From: Methylobacterium sp.
Lineage (GTDB): Bacteria > Pseudomonadota > Alphaproteobacteria > Rhizobiales > Beijerinckiaceae
NCBI RefSeq assembly: GCF_028290105.1
Contig: NZ_JAQGKL010000037.1
Location: 1 to 64,000, forward strand
Direction of reading: 5' to 3'
DNA length: 64,000 nt
Shown here: positions 38,591-50,851 of the stretch, in pieces
Numbering within the stretch: position 1 is the first letter of the stretch
Layout: each line of letters begins with the position of its first letter
The notes under the pieces: model-generated
What the model was told of the DNA's origin: nothing
Databases searched by the model: none
Seen by the model: only the letters and a program-made list of their open reading frames with translations
Made by a program: the position numbers and the translations under genes

Positions 38591-39307
38591 ATGGCCGACG
38601 TAGCTCCCGACGACGCCCCCGCTTCCCCGAACGCCGCCGATGTCGTGGCGGGGCTGGAGGCGGTGCGCCACCAGATCGGCCAGGCGGCCCAGGATGCAGA
38701 GCGCGACCCGGCCTCGGTCGCCCTGATCGCCGTGTCGAAGACAATTGCGGCGGAAGGCATCCTGCCGGCCCTCGAGGCGGGCCAGCGCCTGTTCGGCGAG
38801 AACTACGTGCAGGAATCGAAGGCCAAGTGGCCGGCCCTGCGCGAGCGCTACCCGGATGTCGAACTCCACCTCGTCGGCCCGCTGCAATCCAACAAGGCGC
38901 GGGAAGCGGTGGAACTGTTCGACGTGATCCACGGCCTCGACCGGCTCTCGCTGGCGGCGGCGCTCGCCAAGGAGATCGAGCGGGCGGGGCGCGCCCCGAA
39001 ACTCCTGATCCAGGTGAACACCGGCGACGAGCCGCAGAAGGGCGGCGTATCCCCGTCCGACGTCGACACGCTGCTCTCGGAGTGCCGCGAGACGCACGGG
39101 CTCGCGATCCAGGGACTGATGTGCATTCCCCCCGCCGAGGCGCCGCCCTCCGCGCATTTCGCGCTGCTCGCCCGCATCGCGAAGGCCCACAACCTGCCGA
39201 TCCTCTCGATGGGCATGAGCGCCGATTATCCCGCCGCGATCCAGATGGGCGCCACGCATGTCCGCGTCGGCACCGCGATCTTCGGAGCGCGCCAGCGTAA
39301 GGCGTGA
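38591..39307 (+). CDS. PLP homeostasis protein, YggS family
   Basis: Small alanine-racemase-fold PLP-binding protein (PLPBP/YggS), 238 residues, which buffers vitamin B6 cofactor and has no catalytic activity of its own. The PLP lysine is in [45 protein letters not shown] and [29 protein letters not shown] are the standard blocks. It is convergent with the MarR gene, 10 bp apart. Confidence 0.94.
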   Translation: MADVAPDDAPASPNAADVVAGLEAVRHQIGQAAQDAERDPASVALIAVSKTIAAEGILPALEAGQRLFGENYVQESKAKWPALRERYPDVELHLVGPLQSNKAREAVELFDVIHGLDRLSLAAALAKEIERAGRAPKLLIQVNTGDEPQKGGVSPSDVDTLLSECRETHGLAIQGLMCIPPAEAPPSAHFALLARIAKAHNLPILSMGMSADYPAAIQMGATHVRVGTAIFGARQRKA

Positions 39308-39317
39308 GGCCCGGGGC

Positions 39318-39746
39318 TCACACCGCCCGGGCGATCCGCGCCAGCGCCTCGCGAAGGGCCGCCGCGTCGGCTGCGCCGTAGCCCGCCTCGAACCCGTCTT
39401 GCGCCGCCCGCCAGAGCGGCTCGGCCGCGTCGAGCCGGATGCTGCCCGCCTCGGTCAGGTGCAGCGCCCGGGTCCGTCCGTCGCGGCCCTGGCCGACCGC
39501 GACGAGGCCGTCCCGCTCCAGGGGTTTCAGCGCCCGGCCCATGGTGGTGCGGTCCATCCCCATCGCGTCGGCAAGCCCGTTGATCGAAATCGGCCCGAGG
39601 TGCCGCAGCCCCATCAGCATCGCGTATTGCGAGGTGCGCAGCCCCGTCGGCGCGAGGTGCCGGTCGTAGAACTGCGTGACCTGCCGGGCGCCCTGGCGGA
39701 TCGCGTTGCAGTGACAGAGCAGGGGCCGGGGCTGAGCGTCGTCCAA
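39318..39746 (-). CDS. MarR-family transcriptional regulator, TTG start
   Basis: Winged-helix regulator with MarR architecture: [24 protein letters not shown], then the recognition helix region [23 protein letters not shown] and the wing [16 protein letters not shown] cysteine pair near the N-terminus (LLCHCNAIR) could sense oxidants or metals. I place the start at TTG 39746 because GGAGG sits 6 bases before it. The only in-frame ATG (39791) has a poor ribosome site and would put the start codon inside a palindrome. That gives 142 residues. It is divergent from an MFS gene, which it probably regulates. Confidence 0.83.
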   Translation of the reverse strand: MDDAQPRPLLCHCNAIRQGARQVTQFYDRHLAPTGLRTSQYAMLMGLRHLGPISINGLADAMGMDRTTMGRALKPLERDGLVAVGQGRDGRTRALHLTEAGSIRLDAAEPLWRAAQDGFEAGYGAADAAALREALARIARAV

Positions 39747-39787
39747 GGGCTTCCTCCAAGCGGACGGATCATGCTTGTATAAAGCGT

Positions 39788-39795
39788 GCATATGC
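39788..39795. promoter_or_regulatory. Palindrome in the marR/MFS divergent promoter
   Basis: GCATATGC is a perfect 8-bp palindrome next to TATAAA/TTTATA-like promoter sequence (39777-39784). It lies centrally between the MarR and MFS starts, the expected operator position. Binding is inferred from position only. Confidence 0.4.
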
Positions 39796-39845
39796 GCCTA
39801 TTCAAGGCGGGCGTCGGCGGAAGCGGCGTTTCGGAGCGATACGGC

Positions 39846-41162
39846 ATGGCCTCGGACCCCTCTCTTCGCCTCTCCGATGCGGTGGCCGGCGGTCTCGCCC
39901 GGCGCGGCATCCACTATGGCTGGGCGGTCGCCGCCGTCACCTTCCTGACCATGCTGGTCACCGCCGGCGCCGTCGGCGCCCCAGGTGTCCTGATCCTGCC
40001 CCTGCAGCGCGAGTTCGGCTGGGACACGGCGACGATCGGTTCGGCGCTGGCGGTGCGCCTCGTGCTGTTCGGCCTGATGGGCCCCTTCGCCGCCGCCTTG
40101 ATGAACCGCTACGGGCCGCGCCGGATCGTGCTCCTGGCGCTCGCGCTGATCGCCGGTGGTCTCCTGGCTTCGCTGGGGATGACACAGGTCTGGCAACTGG
40201 TCCTGCTCTGGGGCGTGGTCGTCGGCATCGGCACGGGTCTCACCGCCCTGGTGCTCGGCGCCACGGTGGCCACGCGCTGGTTCTCGCATCGGCGCGGCCT
40301 CGTCGTCGGGCTGCTCACGGCGAGTTCGGCCACGGGCCAACTGGTGGTGCTGCCAGTGCTGGCGGCCCTCACCGAGGCGATGGGCTGGCGCGCCGCGCTT
40401 CTCGTCATCTGCGGGCTTCTGTTGACGGCGGGACTCGGCGTGCTCGCGCTGATGCGGGACCGACCGGAGGATCTGGGGCTGGCGCCCTATGGCGAGACCG
40501 CGCCGGCCGTCGCCCGGGCCGCACCGGGTCCGAGCGCGGGCGGCGCGATCGCGGCCCTGCGCGAGGCTGCCCGCACCCGGGTGTTCTGGGTCCTGTTCGC
40601 CACCTTCTTCATCTGCGGGGCGAGCACCAACGGTCTGATCCAGACCCACTTCATCCCGCTCTGCGCCGATTACGGCATCGGCCCGGTCCAGGGTGCCAGC
40701 GTGCTCGCCGCGATGGGCGTGTTCGATTTCGTCGGCACGGTGGCGTCGGGCTGGCTCTCCGACCGCTACGACAACCGCTGGCTCCTGTTCTGGTACTACG
40801 GCCTGCGCGGCCTCTCGCTGATGTTCCTGCCGTTCTCGGACTTCTCCTTCGTCGGCCTGTCGCTGTTTGCCGTGTTCTACGGCCTCGACTGGATCGCCAC
40901 GGTGCCCCCCACCGTTCGCCTGACGGCGGCCCGGTTCGGGCGCGAGCGGGCCAACCTCGTCTTCGGCTGGGTCTTTGCCGGGCATCAGCTCGGTGCGGCC
41001 ACGATCGCCTACGGCGCGGGGCTCTCGCGCACGGAGCTCGCGAGCTACCTGCCGGCCTTCTTCGCCGCCGGGGCGCTCTGCCTCACCGCGGCCCTGCTGA
41101 TCCTCAGCCTCGGCCGCCCGTCCACGCGTGAGGTCCCCGCCGGAGCGACGGGGCGCGCCTGA
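39846..41162 (+). CDS. MFS transporter, MCT/OFA-like
   Basis: A 438-residue MFS permease with twelve predicted helices. The N-terminal YGWAVAAVTFLTMLVTAGAVG and GVLILPLQREFGWDTATIGSALAVR resemble the monocarboxylate or oxalate/formate antiporter (OFA) branch, as does TRWFSHRRGLVVGLLTAS. The second-half motif is GWLSDRYDNRWLLFWYYGLRG. ATG 39846 (MASDPS) is preferred; an upstream in-frame ATG at 39786 lies in the putative operator. Probably controlled by the divergent MarR gene; the substrate is unknown. Confidence 0.85.
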   Translation: MASDPSLRLSDAVAGGLARRGIHYGWAVAAVTFLTMLVTAGAVGAPGVLILPLQREFGWDTATIGSALAVRLVLFGLMGPFAAALMNRYGPRRIVLLALALIAGGLLASLGMTQVWQLVLLWGVVVGIGTGLTALVLGATVATRWFSHRRGLVVGLLTASSATGQLVVLPVLAALTEAMGWRAALLVICGLLLTAGLGVLALMRDRPEDLGLAPYGETAPAVARAAPGPSAGGAIAALREAARTRVFWVLFATFFICGASTNGLIQTHFIPLCADYGIGPVQGASVLAAMGVFDFVGTVASGWLSDRYDNRWLLFWYYGLRGLSLMFLPFSDFSFVGLSLFAVFYGLDWIATVPPTVRLTAARFGRERANLVFGWVFAGHQLGAATIAYGAGLSRTELASYLPAFFAAGALCLTAALLILSLGRPSTREVPAGATGRA

Positions 41163-41496
41163 CGCGTTACGACGTCCTCCGGATCGGAACGCCCAAGCTC
41201 TGGTCCGGATGATGCTAGGGGCGGGCACCGATGCTCCGCCCGCGCGCACTCCCGAATCGATGCAGGACTCAAGAAGGACCCAAGGCGCGCCCGCTTCCGG
41301 CGGAGCGCGCCCTTGTGCGCGCCATACCCGGATCTGCCCGGAAAAGCGGCAAACCTTGGGAAATGTCAGTGCGCGATGGTAGCGCGGCCTTTGAAGCCCT
41401 GGACCTTCCGGCCAAGGTCTCGGCACTGTCCGACACAGCACCGCCACATTCCACGGGCGCCCGCCCGCACGCCCGACCACGGGGAACGAGGACGCG
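41163..41496. other. 334-bp gap upstream of the amino-acid ABC operon
   Basis: No gene is supported on either strand. It should hold the promoter of gltJKL. No remnant of a periplasmic binding-protein gene, which normally precedes these permease genes, is visible. Confidence 0.55.
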
Positions 41497-42219
41497 ATGA
41501 ACTACAACTGGAACTGGGGCATCTTCCTCGAACCCTCGCCGGAAGGCGCCGGCACCTATGCGGGCATGCTGCTCTCGGGTCTGGTCTGGACGGTGGTGAC
41601 GGCGCTCTGCGCCTGGGTGATCGCCTTCCTCCTCGGCTCGGTCATCGGCGTCATGCGCACGCTGCCGTCCAAGACCGCGAACGCCGTCGGCACGGCCTAT
41701 GTCGAGCTGTTCCGCAACATCCCGCTCCTGGTGCAGATGTTCCTCTGGTACTTCGTGCTGCCGGAGGTGCTGCCCGAATCCTGGGGCGGCTGGATCAAGC
41801 AGATGCCCAACGCGCCGTTCTACACGGCGGTGGTGTGTCTGGGTTTCTTCACCGCCTCCCGCGTCGCCGAGCAGGTGCGCGCCGGCATCCAGGCCCTGCC
41901 CCGCGGGCAGAAGATGGCCGGCACCGCCATGGGCCTCACGGTCAACCAGACCTACCGCTACGTGCTCCTGCCCAACGCCTACCGGATGATCCTGCCCCCC
42001 CTGACCTCGGAATTCCTGAACAATCTCAAGAACACCTCCGTGGCGCTGACCATCGGCCTGCTCGAACTCACGGCGCGGGCCCGCGCCATGCAGGAATTCT
42101 CCTTTCAGGTGTTCGAGGCTTTCACCGCCGCCACCATCCTCTACGTCCTCATCAACGTCGTGGTGATCTTCACTTCCGGCTGGATCGAGCGTCGCGTCGC
42201 CATACCGGGCCATCGCTGA
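41497..42219 (+). CDS. gltJ: Amino-acid ABC transporter permease (GltJ-like)
   Basis: Inner-membrane permease of the glutamate/aspartate polar amino acid family, 240 residues. It begins MNYNWNWGIFLEPSPEGAGTY, the GltJ-type start. It contains the permease coupling region FFTASRVAEQVRAGIQALPRGQKMAGTAMGLT and LPNAYRMILPPLTSEFLNNLKNTSVA. It forms an operon with a second permease 41 bp downstream and the ATPase. Substrate choice (glutamate or aspartate) follows the family name and is not proven by sequence. Confidence 0.9.
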   Translation: MNYNWNWGIFLEPSPEGAGTYAGMLLSGLVWTVVTALCAWVIAFLLGSVIGVMRTLPSKTANAVGTAYVELFRNIPLLVQMFLWYFVLPEVLPESWGGWIKQMPNAPFYTAVVCLGFFTASRVAEQVRAGIQALPRGQKMAGTAMGLTVNQTYRYVLLPNAYRMILPPLTSEFLNNLKNTSVALTIGLLELTARARAMQEFSFQVFEAFTAATILYVLINVVVIFTSGWIERRVAIPGHR

Positions 42220-42260
42220 GGGGCTGTCCTTCGCGTCTCCGTCTTCAAGGATAGCTCCCG

Positions 42261-42953
42261 ATGCTCTCGAATTTCGACTTTTCCGTCATCACCTCCGCGC
42301 TGCCGTACCTGTTCCTCGACGGCATGCGCTTCACCCTGACCCTGACCGCGCTCGCCGCCATCGGCGGCATCGTCCTCGGCACCCTCATCGCCATGATGCG
42401 GCTTTCGAGCATCCCGGTGGTTCCCCTGGTGGCCAAGGGCTACGTCAACCTGATGCGGTCGCTGCCGCTCGTTCTGGTGATCTTCTGGTTCTACTTCCTC
42501 GTGCCCTATCTCGGGCAATGGATGACCGGAGCCGACCGGCCGATGACGGTGGGGGCCTTCACCTCCTCGCTCGTGACCTTCACGCTGTTCGAGGCGGCCT
42601 ACTTCTCCGAGATCATGCGCGCGGGCATCCAGTCGATCCCCAAGGGACAGGCGGCCGCCGCCTCGGCCCTCGGCCTGACCTACTTCGCCTCGATGCGCAG
42701 CGTGATCCTGCCCCAGGTCTTCCGCAACATGACGCCGATCCTGCTCACCCAGACCATCGTGCTGTTCCAGGATACCTCGCTGGTCTACGTGCTCTCCGTC
42801 ACCGACTTCCTGGGGGCCGCCTCGAAGATCGCCCAGCGCGATGGCCGCCTCGTCGAAATGTACCTGTTCGCGGCCGTCGTCTACTTCGCGGTCTGCTTCA
42901 TCGCCTCGATGGCCGTGCGCCAGCTGCAGAAGAAGATCGCCATCATTCGCTGA
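42261..42953 (+). CDS. gltK: Amino-acid ABC transporter permease (GltK-like)
   Basis: Second permease of the importer, 230 residues, with MLSNFDFSVITSALPYLFLDGMRFTL at the start. The coupling loop is EAAYFSEIMRAGIQSIPKGQAAAASALGLT, followed by ILPQVFRNMTPILLTQTIVLFQDTSLVYVLS. The pairing with gltJ gives the usual heterodimeric membrane channel. A 27-bp gap separates it from gltL. Confidence 0.92.
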   Translation: MLSNFDFSVITSALPYLFLDGMRFTLTLTALAAIGGIVLGTLIAMMRLSSIPVVPLVAKGYVNLMRSLPLVLVIFWFYFLVPYLGQWMTGADRPMTVGAFTSSLVTFTLFEAAYFSEIMRAGIQSIPKGQAAAASALGLTYFASMRSVILPQVFRNMTPILLTQTIVLFQDTSLVYVLSVTDFLGAASKIAQRDGRLVEMYLFAAVVYFAVCFIASMAVRQLQKKIAIIR

Positions 42954-42980
42954 CGCATCCCGAACCCGAGGATCTCCCCC

Positions 42981-43757
42981 ATGACCACGCCGCTGAACAC
43001 CGCGCAGGCCCCCGTGACCACGGGCCCCATGATCACGATGAAGTCCGTCAGCAAATCGTACGGCGACTTCCAGGTTCTCACCGACTGCACCACCGCCGTG
43101 AACAAGGGCGAGGTGGTGGTGGTCTGCGGTCCCTCCGGATCGGGCAAGTCCACCCTGATCAAGTGCGTGAACGCGCTGGAGCCGTTCCAGAAGGGCGAGA
43201 TCGTGGTCGACGGCACGCCGGTCCATGACAGGAAGACCAACCTGCCCAAGCTCCGCGCCCGGGTCGGCATGGTGTTCCAGCATTTCGAGCTGTTCCCGCA
43301 CCTCTCGATTACAGACAACCTGACCCTGGCCCAGACCAAGGTGCTCAAGCGCGACCCCGACACGGCCCTCAAGACCGGGCTGTCGCTCCTCGACCGGGTC
43401 GGCCTCTCGGCGCATGCCAAGAAGTTCCCGGGCCAGCTCTCCGGCGGACAGCAGCAGCGCGTCGCCATCGCCCGGGCGCTCGCCATGAACCCGGTGGTGA
43501 TGTTGTTCGACGAGCCGACCTCGGCCCTCGACCCCGAGATGGTCGGCGAGGTCCTCGACGTCATGGTGCAGCTCGCCCGCGAGGGCATGACCATGATGTG
43601 CGTGACCCACGAGATGGGCTTTGCCCGCAAGGTCGCCAACCGCGTCGTCTTCATGGACAAGGGCGAGATCGTCGAGGACGCGACGAAGGACGACTTCTTC
43701 GGCAACGCCCGCTCCGAGCGCGCCCAGAACTTCCTGTCGAAGATCCTGGTGCACTGA
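42981..43757 (+). CDS. gltL: Amino-acid ABC transporter ATP-binding protein
   Basis: ATPase of the importer, 258 residues. Walker [11 protein letters not shown] (49-58), Q-loop [14 protein letters not shown], signature LSGGQQQR, Walker [19 protein letters not shown] segment and the switch His in [13 protein letters not shown] are present. The last five codons and the stop codon are included in a 17-bp tandem duplication. No substrate-binding protein gene accompanies the operon in this window. A hairpin terminator follows at 43811. Confidence 0.94.
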   Translation: MTTPLNTAQAPVTTGPMITMKSVSKSYGDFQVLTDCTTAVNKGEVVVVCGPSGSGKSTLIKCVNALEPFQKGEIVVDGTPVHDRKTNLPKLRARVGMVFQHFELFPHLSITDNLTLAQTKVLKRDPDTALKTGLSLLDRVGLSAHAKKFPGQLSGGQQQRVAIARALAMNPVVMLFDEPTSALDPEMVGEVLDVMVQLAREGMTMMCVTHEMGFARKVANRVVFMDKGEIVEDATKDDFFGNARSERAQNFLSKILVH

Positions 43758-43773
43758 AGATCCTGGTGCACTG
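43740..43773 (+). repeat. 17-bp perfect tandem duplication over the gltL stop
   Basis: AAGATCCTGGTGCACTG occurs twice head to tail (43740-43756 and 43757-43773). The first copy encodes the gltL C-terminus and most of its TGA. The second copy is untranslated. The perfect identity suggests a recent slippage event. Confidence 0.9.
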
Positions 43774-43810
43774 AAGCCATCCGCGACGAGGGCGTTCTCG
43801 CTCCCTGGTG

Positions 43811-43845
43811 AGAGCCGGTTCCGTGGAGACGGAATCGGCTCTTTG
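43811..43845 (+). terminator. Rho-independent terminator after gltJKL
   Basis: A 14-bp stem (43811-43824 with 43829-43842, one G-T pair) with a GGAG loop is followed by TTTG. Its outer arm AGAGCCG/CGGCTCT is identical to that of the terminator after the cytochrome c gene. Confidence 0.85.
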
Positions 43846-44022
43846 TCGTTCGCGCGCCGCGTTTGCCGCCTCGGAGCAGGTCCACGCGACGCGAAAACGC
43901 TCTATGCCCGTCAGGCCGGTACAATCGGCGGGCGGCCTCCCGGATCGGGTTTCGACGCAGGCGCGAGTCGCCCAGGCGCCGAAGCCCGTGGTGCGGCCCG
44001 CACCTCCTGGGAGGATTTTGCG

Positions 44023-44520
44023 ATGCGAACGCTGACGACCCTGTCGATCGCCGCGCTCACGGTGGCGTACCTGCTCCCGGCGGCGGCCCACGCCGAGGCG
44101 GCCCCGGACCTGAAGGGGCTCTGGAAGCTCGTCTCCTACGAGGTCGAGGTCCGCGCGGACGGCAGGAAGCAGCCGGTGATGGGCGAACACCCCACCGGCT
44201 ACGCCTACTTCACCCCGGAGAACCGGGTCTTCTTCCTGCTCACGGGCGAGGGGCGCAAACCCGCCGAGACCGATGCCGAGCGCGCGGCCCTGATGAAGAC
44301 CCTGGTGTCCTACACCGGAACGGTCACCCTCACGGGGGACCAATGGACCGCCAAGCTCGACGCGGCCTGGGACCCGAAATGGGTCGGTACCGAGCAGACC
44401 CGCTCCTTCACGATCGAGGGCAGCCGCCTGCGCGTCCTGACCCCCTGGCGCGTGATGCCGAACTGGGCCGACCAAGGCGAGACGCGCAGCATCGTCACCT
44501 TCGAGCGCGCGAAGGACTAG
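44023..44520 (+). CDS. Secreted lipocalin-like domain protein
   Basis: A 165-residue exported protein. The signal peptide MRTLTTLSIAALTVAYLLPAAAHA is followed by a lipocalin-like domain. LKGLWKLVSYEVEV, HPTGYAYFTPENRVFFLLTGEGRKP and SYTGTVTLTGDQWTAKLDAAWDP are typical of the Lipocalin_5-type family of small periplasmic proteins. A GGAGGA ribosome site lies 8 bases before ATG 44023. The ligand is unknown. It stands between two terminator-like structures and is probably monocistronic. Confidence 0.83.
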   Translation: MRTLTTLSIAALTVAYLLPAAAHAEAAPDLKGLWKLVSYEVEVRADGRKQPVMGEHPTGYAYFTPENRVFFLLTGEGRKPAETDAERAALMKTLVSYTGTVTLTGDQWTAKLDAAWDPKWVGTEQTRSFTIEGSRLRVLTPWRVMPNWADQGETRSIVTFERAKD

Positions 44521-44852
44521 CGGACGTCCGACCTTCGGCCCTCGTTCGGTCGAGGGCTCCTACGGCCATGTGACAGGCGCCGACCCTGGCCAATTCCACG
44601 AGCCATCATTGCGCGGGGTGCACGATGGTTCGCGGCCCTGGCCCCAAAACCAATCCTGACAAGTCCGAAAACCCAGACAAAAAAACCGAAACCCGTAACA
44701 AATTTCGCAGACCAAATACTTGCGCGCCCACCGAAGCCATTGCCAGAAAAGGCGAAAATTGCTTGGTTGAGTTTGGCACGAAGGCTGCTCAGCGGGCTTC
44801 AGCCAAATAAGCGGGTTTCGCGATCCGCATAAAATCCCAAGGAGGATGCCCC
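44521..44852. other. 332-bp AT-enriched leader of the pyruvate dehydrogenase operon
   Basis: It begins with a 7-bp hairpin (GCCCTCG at 44538-44544 with CGAGGGC at 44551-44557) without a T-tract. Positions 44640-44830 are clearly richer in A than the rest of the window, with runs such as ACAAAAAAACCG. A 61-codon open frame there (44625-44810) is Lys/Asn-rich, unlike local genes, and is probably not coding. The pdh promoter should lie here. AAGGAGG precedes the aceE start by 7 bases. Confidence 0.55.
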
Positions 44853-47516
<2,664 letters not shown>

Positions 47517-47637
47517 TCCGTTCCGCGCCGGCTGCCCGATCCCGGGGGCCGGCGCCCGCGAATTCCCGACCCTTCCATCGAACAGACCGCACGAGGGGGC
47601 CCGCGAGAGGCTCCGCTTCACCCAGGGAGAATGCGCA

Positions 47638-48948
47638 GTGGGCATCGAGATCCAGATTCCGGATATCGGCGACTTCAAAGACATCCCGATCATCGAGATC
47701 CACGTGAAGGAGGGCGACACGATCGGGCCCGACGACCCGCTGGTGTCGCTCGAATCCGACAAGGCGACCATGGACGTGCCCTCGCCGAGCGCCGGCGTGG
47801 TCGAGACGATCCTGGTCAAGATCGGCGACAAGGTCAGCGAGGGCTCGCCGCTCCTGGTGTTCAAGGGCGAGGGGGCCAAGGGCGACACGGCCGCGGCCGA
47901 GAAGGCCGCCGACGCCCCCGCCGGCGCCGACAGCGCCGCGCTGCTGGCCAAGCAGGAGCCGGCGCCGAGCGCCGCGCCCGCTACTCCCGCTGCCCCGGCC
48001 GGCAACCTGCCCGATTTCTCGCAAGTCCATGCCAGCCCCGGCGTGCGGCGCCTGGCCCGCGAACTCGGCCTCGACCTCACCGCCGTGAAGGGCACCGGCG
48101 AGAAGGGCCGCGTGACCAAGGAGGACGTGAAGGGCCACCTCACCCGCTCGGCCACGCCCGCGCCCGCCGCCTCCGGCACCGCCGCGTTCTCCGGCGGCGG
48201 CATGGGCATCCCCGAGATCCCGGCCGTCGACTTCTCGAAGTTCGGCCCGATCGAGACGCAGCCCCTGTCGCGGATCAAGAAGATCTCCGGCGCGCACCTG
48301 CACCGGTCCTGGCTCAACGTGCCGCTCGTCACCCACCAGGACGAGTCCGACATCACCGAGACGGAGGCCTACCGCAAGGAACTCGACAACGCGGGCAAGG
48401 AGCTCAAGGACAAGGGCTACCGCGTCACCCTGCTGGCCTTCCTCATCAAGGCCGCCGTCTCTGGCTTACGCAAGCATCCCGAGTTCAACGCCTCGCTCTC
48501 CCCCGAGAAGGACGCGCTGATCCTCAAGCGCTACTACAATATCGGCGTGGCGGTGGACACGCCGGACGGCCTCGTAGTCCCGGTGGTGAAGGATGCCGAC
48601 CGCAAGGGCATCATCGAGATCAGCCGCGATCTCGGCGCGATCTCGGCGAAAGCCCGCGAGGGCAAGCTTAGCGCCGCCGACATGCAGGGCGCGACCTTCT
48701 CGATCTCCAGCCTCGGCGGCATCGGTGGCACCGCCTTCACGCCGCTGGTCAACGCCCCCGAGGTGGCGATCCTCGGCGTCGCCCGCTCGAAGATGGCGCC
48801 GGTCTGGAACGGCACCGAGTTCAAGCCGCGCCTGATCGTGCCGCTCTCGCTCTCCTACGATCACCGCGTCATCGATGGGGCGCTCGCCGCGCGCTTCGCC
48901 CGCCACCTCGCCCACGTCCTCGAGGACGTCCGGCGCCTCGTCGTCTGA
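47638..48948 (+). CDS. aceF: Pyruvate dehydrogenase E2, dihydrolipoamide acetyltransferase
   Basis: E2 core of the complex, 436 residues from a GTG start at 47638. One lipoyl domain carries Lys42 in ESDKATMD. An Ala/Pro linker follows, then a peripheral-subunit-binding domain ([21 protein letters not shown], about 131-170). The catalytic domain has the active-site His in [10 protein letters not shown] and the [16 protein letters not shown] block. The E. coli enzyme has three lipoyl domains; one is the rule in many other bacteria. It shares its lipoyl segment with that of lpdA. Confidence 0.95.
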   Translation: MGIEIQIPDIGDFKDIPIIEIHVKEGDTIGPDDPLVSLESDKATMDVPSPSAGVVETILVKIGDKVSEGSPLLVFKGEGAKGDTAAAEKAADAPAGADSAALLAKQEPAPSAAPATPAAPAGNLPDFSQVHASPGVRRLARELGLDLTAVKGTGEKGRVTKEDVKGHLTRSATPAPAASGTAAFSGGGMGIPEIPAVDFSKFGPIETQPLSRIKKISGAHLHRSWLNVPLVTHQDESDITETEAYRKELDNAGKELKDKGYRVTLLAFLIKAAVSGLRKHPEFNASLSPEKDALILKRYYNIGVAVDTPDGLVVPVVKDADRKGIIEISRDLGAISAKAREGKLSAADMQGATFSISSLGGIGGTAFTPLVNAPEVAILGVARSKMAPVWNGTEFKPRLIVPLSLSYDHRVIDGALAARFARHLAHVLEDVRRLVV

Positions 48949-48993
48949 GGACGATGAAGGCCCCGCAGCGCGCGAACAGAGTGAGGTGAAGCG

Positions 48994-50838
48994 ATGAGCA
49001 GCAACGACGTCCACCTGCCGGATATCGGCGACTTCAAGAACGTGCCCGTCATCGAGGTCAGCGTCAGCCCCGGCGACGTGATCTCGGTCGACGACGTGAT
49101 CATCGTGCTGGAATCCGACAAGGCGACCATGGACATCCCGTCCCCAGTGGCCGGCACGGTGGCCGAGGTGAAGATCAAGGCCGGCGACGCGGTCAACCAG
49201 GGCGACCTGATCCTGGTGATGGCGGAGGCCGTGGCGACCGGTGCGCCGAAGCCCAGCGTGACGGATACGACCAGCACGGGCGGCGCGGCGGCGCCCGCCG
49301 CCCACGCGCCCGGCGAGGGCCAGGCCGGCTACGGCTCGTCGGCCAAGGACACGGGTGGCGCCGCGTCTGCCCCGGCCCCGAAGGGTGCGGCCCCGGTCTC
49401 CGGCGAGGAGACGCGGGCCCAGGTGATCGTCATCGGCGCCGGTCCCGGCGGCTACACCGCCGCGTTCCGAGCCGCCGATCTCGGCCAGTCGGTGGTGCTC
49501 GTGGAGCGCTGGCCGAACCTCGGCGGCGTCTGCCTCAACGTCGGCTGCATCCCCTCGAAAGCCCTGCTGCACGCGGCCAAGGTCATCGACGAGAGCCACG
49601 CCATGGCGGCGCACGGCATCTCCTTCACCGCGCCCGAGATCGACATCGACAAGCTGCGCGAGTGGAAGGACGGCGTGGTCAAGCGCCTCACCGGCGGGCT
49701 CACGGGGCTCGCCAAGCAGCGCAAGGTCACGGTGGTGACGGGTGAGGCCCGCTTCGTCTCACCCCATCAGGTCGCGGTGGAGCACGAAGGCCAGACCCGC
49801 GTGATCGGCTTCGACCACGCCATCATCGCCGCCGGCTCCGAGCCCGTGCAGATGCCCTTCATCCCGCACGAGGACCCGCGGGTGATCGATTCGACCGGCG
49901 CCCTCGAACTCGACGGCGTGCCCGCCCGCCTCCTGGTGATCGGCGGCGGCATCATCGGGCTCGAGATGGCCACCGTCTATCACGCGCTCGGCTCCAAGGT
50001 GACCATCGTCGAGCTGATGGACCAGATCATCCCGGGCGCGGACAAGGACATGGTCACGCCGCTGATGAAGCGCATCCAGAAACAGTACGAGGCGATCCAC
50101 CTCAAAGCCAAGGTCACGGCCGTGGAGGCGACGCCGGAGGGGCTGAAGGTCTCCTTCGAGGGCGGCTCCGCGCCCGCCACCGACACTTTCGACAAGGTGC
50201 TGGTCTCGGTGGGGCGGCGCCCCAACGGCAAGCGCATCGGCGCGGAGGCCGCCGGGGTGGCGGTGGACGAGCGCGGCTTCATCGCGGTCGACCGCCAGAT
50301 GCGCACCAACGTGCCCCACATCTTCGCCATCGGCGACGTGGTCGGCCAGCCGATGCTGGCCCACAAGGCGACGCACGAGGGCAAGGTCGCGGCCGAGGTC
50401 GCCGCCGGCAAGGCCAGCGCCTTCGACGCCAAGGTCATCCCGTCCGTGGCCTATACCGACCCGGAGGTGGCCTGGGTCGGCATCACGGAGAACGAGGCGA
50501 AGGCCAAGGGCCTCAAGCTCGGCAAGGGCGTGTTCCCTTGGGCGGCCTCCGGCCGCTCCCTGGCGCTCGGGCGCGAGGAGGGCCTGACCAAGGTGCTGTT
50601 CGACCCCGAGACCGACCGCATCCTCGGCTGCGGCATCGTCGGGCCTTCGGCGGGAGACCTCATCGCGGAGGCCGCACTCGCCATCGAGATGGGGGCGGAT
50701 GCCGAGGATATCGGCCTGACCATCCATCCTCACCCGACCCTGTCGGAGACGATCGGGCTGGCGGCCGAAGCCTTCGAGGGCACCATCACCGACCTCTACA
50801 TGCCCAAGAAGGACGGTTTGAAGAAGGCTGAGCATTAG
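48994..50838 (+). CDS. lpdA: Dihydrolipoyl dehydrogenase with N-terminal lipoyl domain
   Basis: E3 flavoprotein of the complex, 614 residues. Residues 1-80 are a lipoyl domain (Lys43 in ESDKATMD), joined by a Gly/Ala linker to the E3 core. FAD loop VIGAGPGGYTAAFRA, redox disulfide GGVCLNVGCIPSKA (Cys180, Cys185), NAD loop VIGGGIIGLEMA and the catalytic base HPHPTLSE are present. A lipoylated E3 is typical of the AceE-type complexes of beta- and some gammaproteobacteria. It ends the operon; a 17-bp tandem repeat follows the TAG. Confidence 0.96.
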   Translation: MSSNDVHLPDIGDFKNVPVIEVSVSPGDVISVDDVIIVLESDKATMDIPSPVAGTVAEVKIKAGDAVNQGDLILVMAEAVATGAPKPSVTDTTSTGGAAAPAAHAPGEGQAGYGSSAKDTGGAASAPAPKGAAPVSGEETRAQVIVIGAGPGGYTAAFRAADLGQSVVLVERWPNLGGVCLNVGCIPSKALLHAAKVIDESHAMAAHGISFTAPEIDIDKLREWKDGVVKRLTGGLTGLAKQRKVTVVTGEARFVSPHQVAVEHEGQTRVIGFDHAIIAAGSEPVQMPFIPHEDPRVIDSTGALELDGVPARLLVIGGGIIGLEMATVYHALGSKVTIVELMDQIIPGADKDMVTPLMKRIQKQYEAIHLKAKVTAVEATPEGLKVSFEGGSAPATDTFDKVLVSVGRRPNGKRIGAEAAGVAVDERGFIAVDRQMRTNVPHIFAIGDVVGQPMLAHKATHEGKVAAEVAAGKASAFDAKVIPSVAYTDPEVAWVGITENEAKAKGLKLGKGVFPWAASGRSLALGREEGLTKVLFDPETDRILGCGIVGPSAGDLIAEAALAIEMGADAEDIGLTIHPHPTLSETIGLAAEAFEGTITDLYMPKKDGLKKAEH

Positions 50839-50851
50839 CACCCCTGCAGGG

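Noticed and set aside
44625..44810. 61-codon plus-strand frame in the pdh leader
   Set aside because: Lys/Asn-rich composition in an AT-enriched promoter region, no ribosome site and unlike local codon use.
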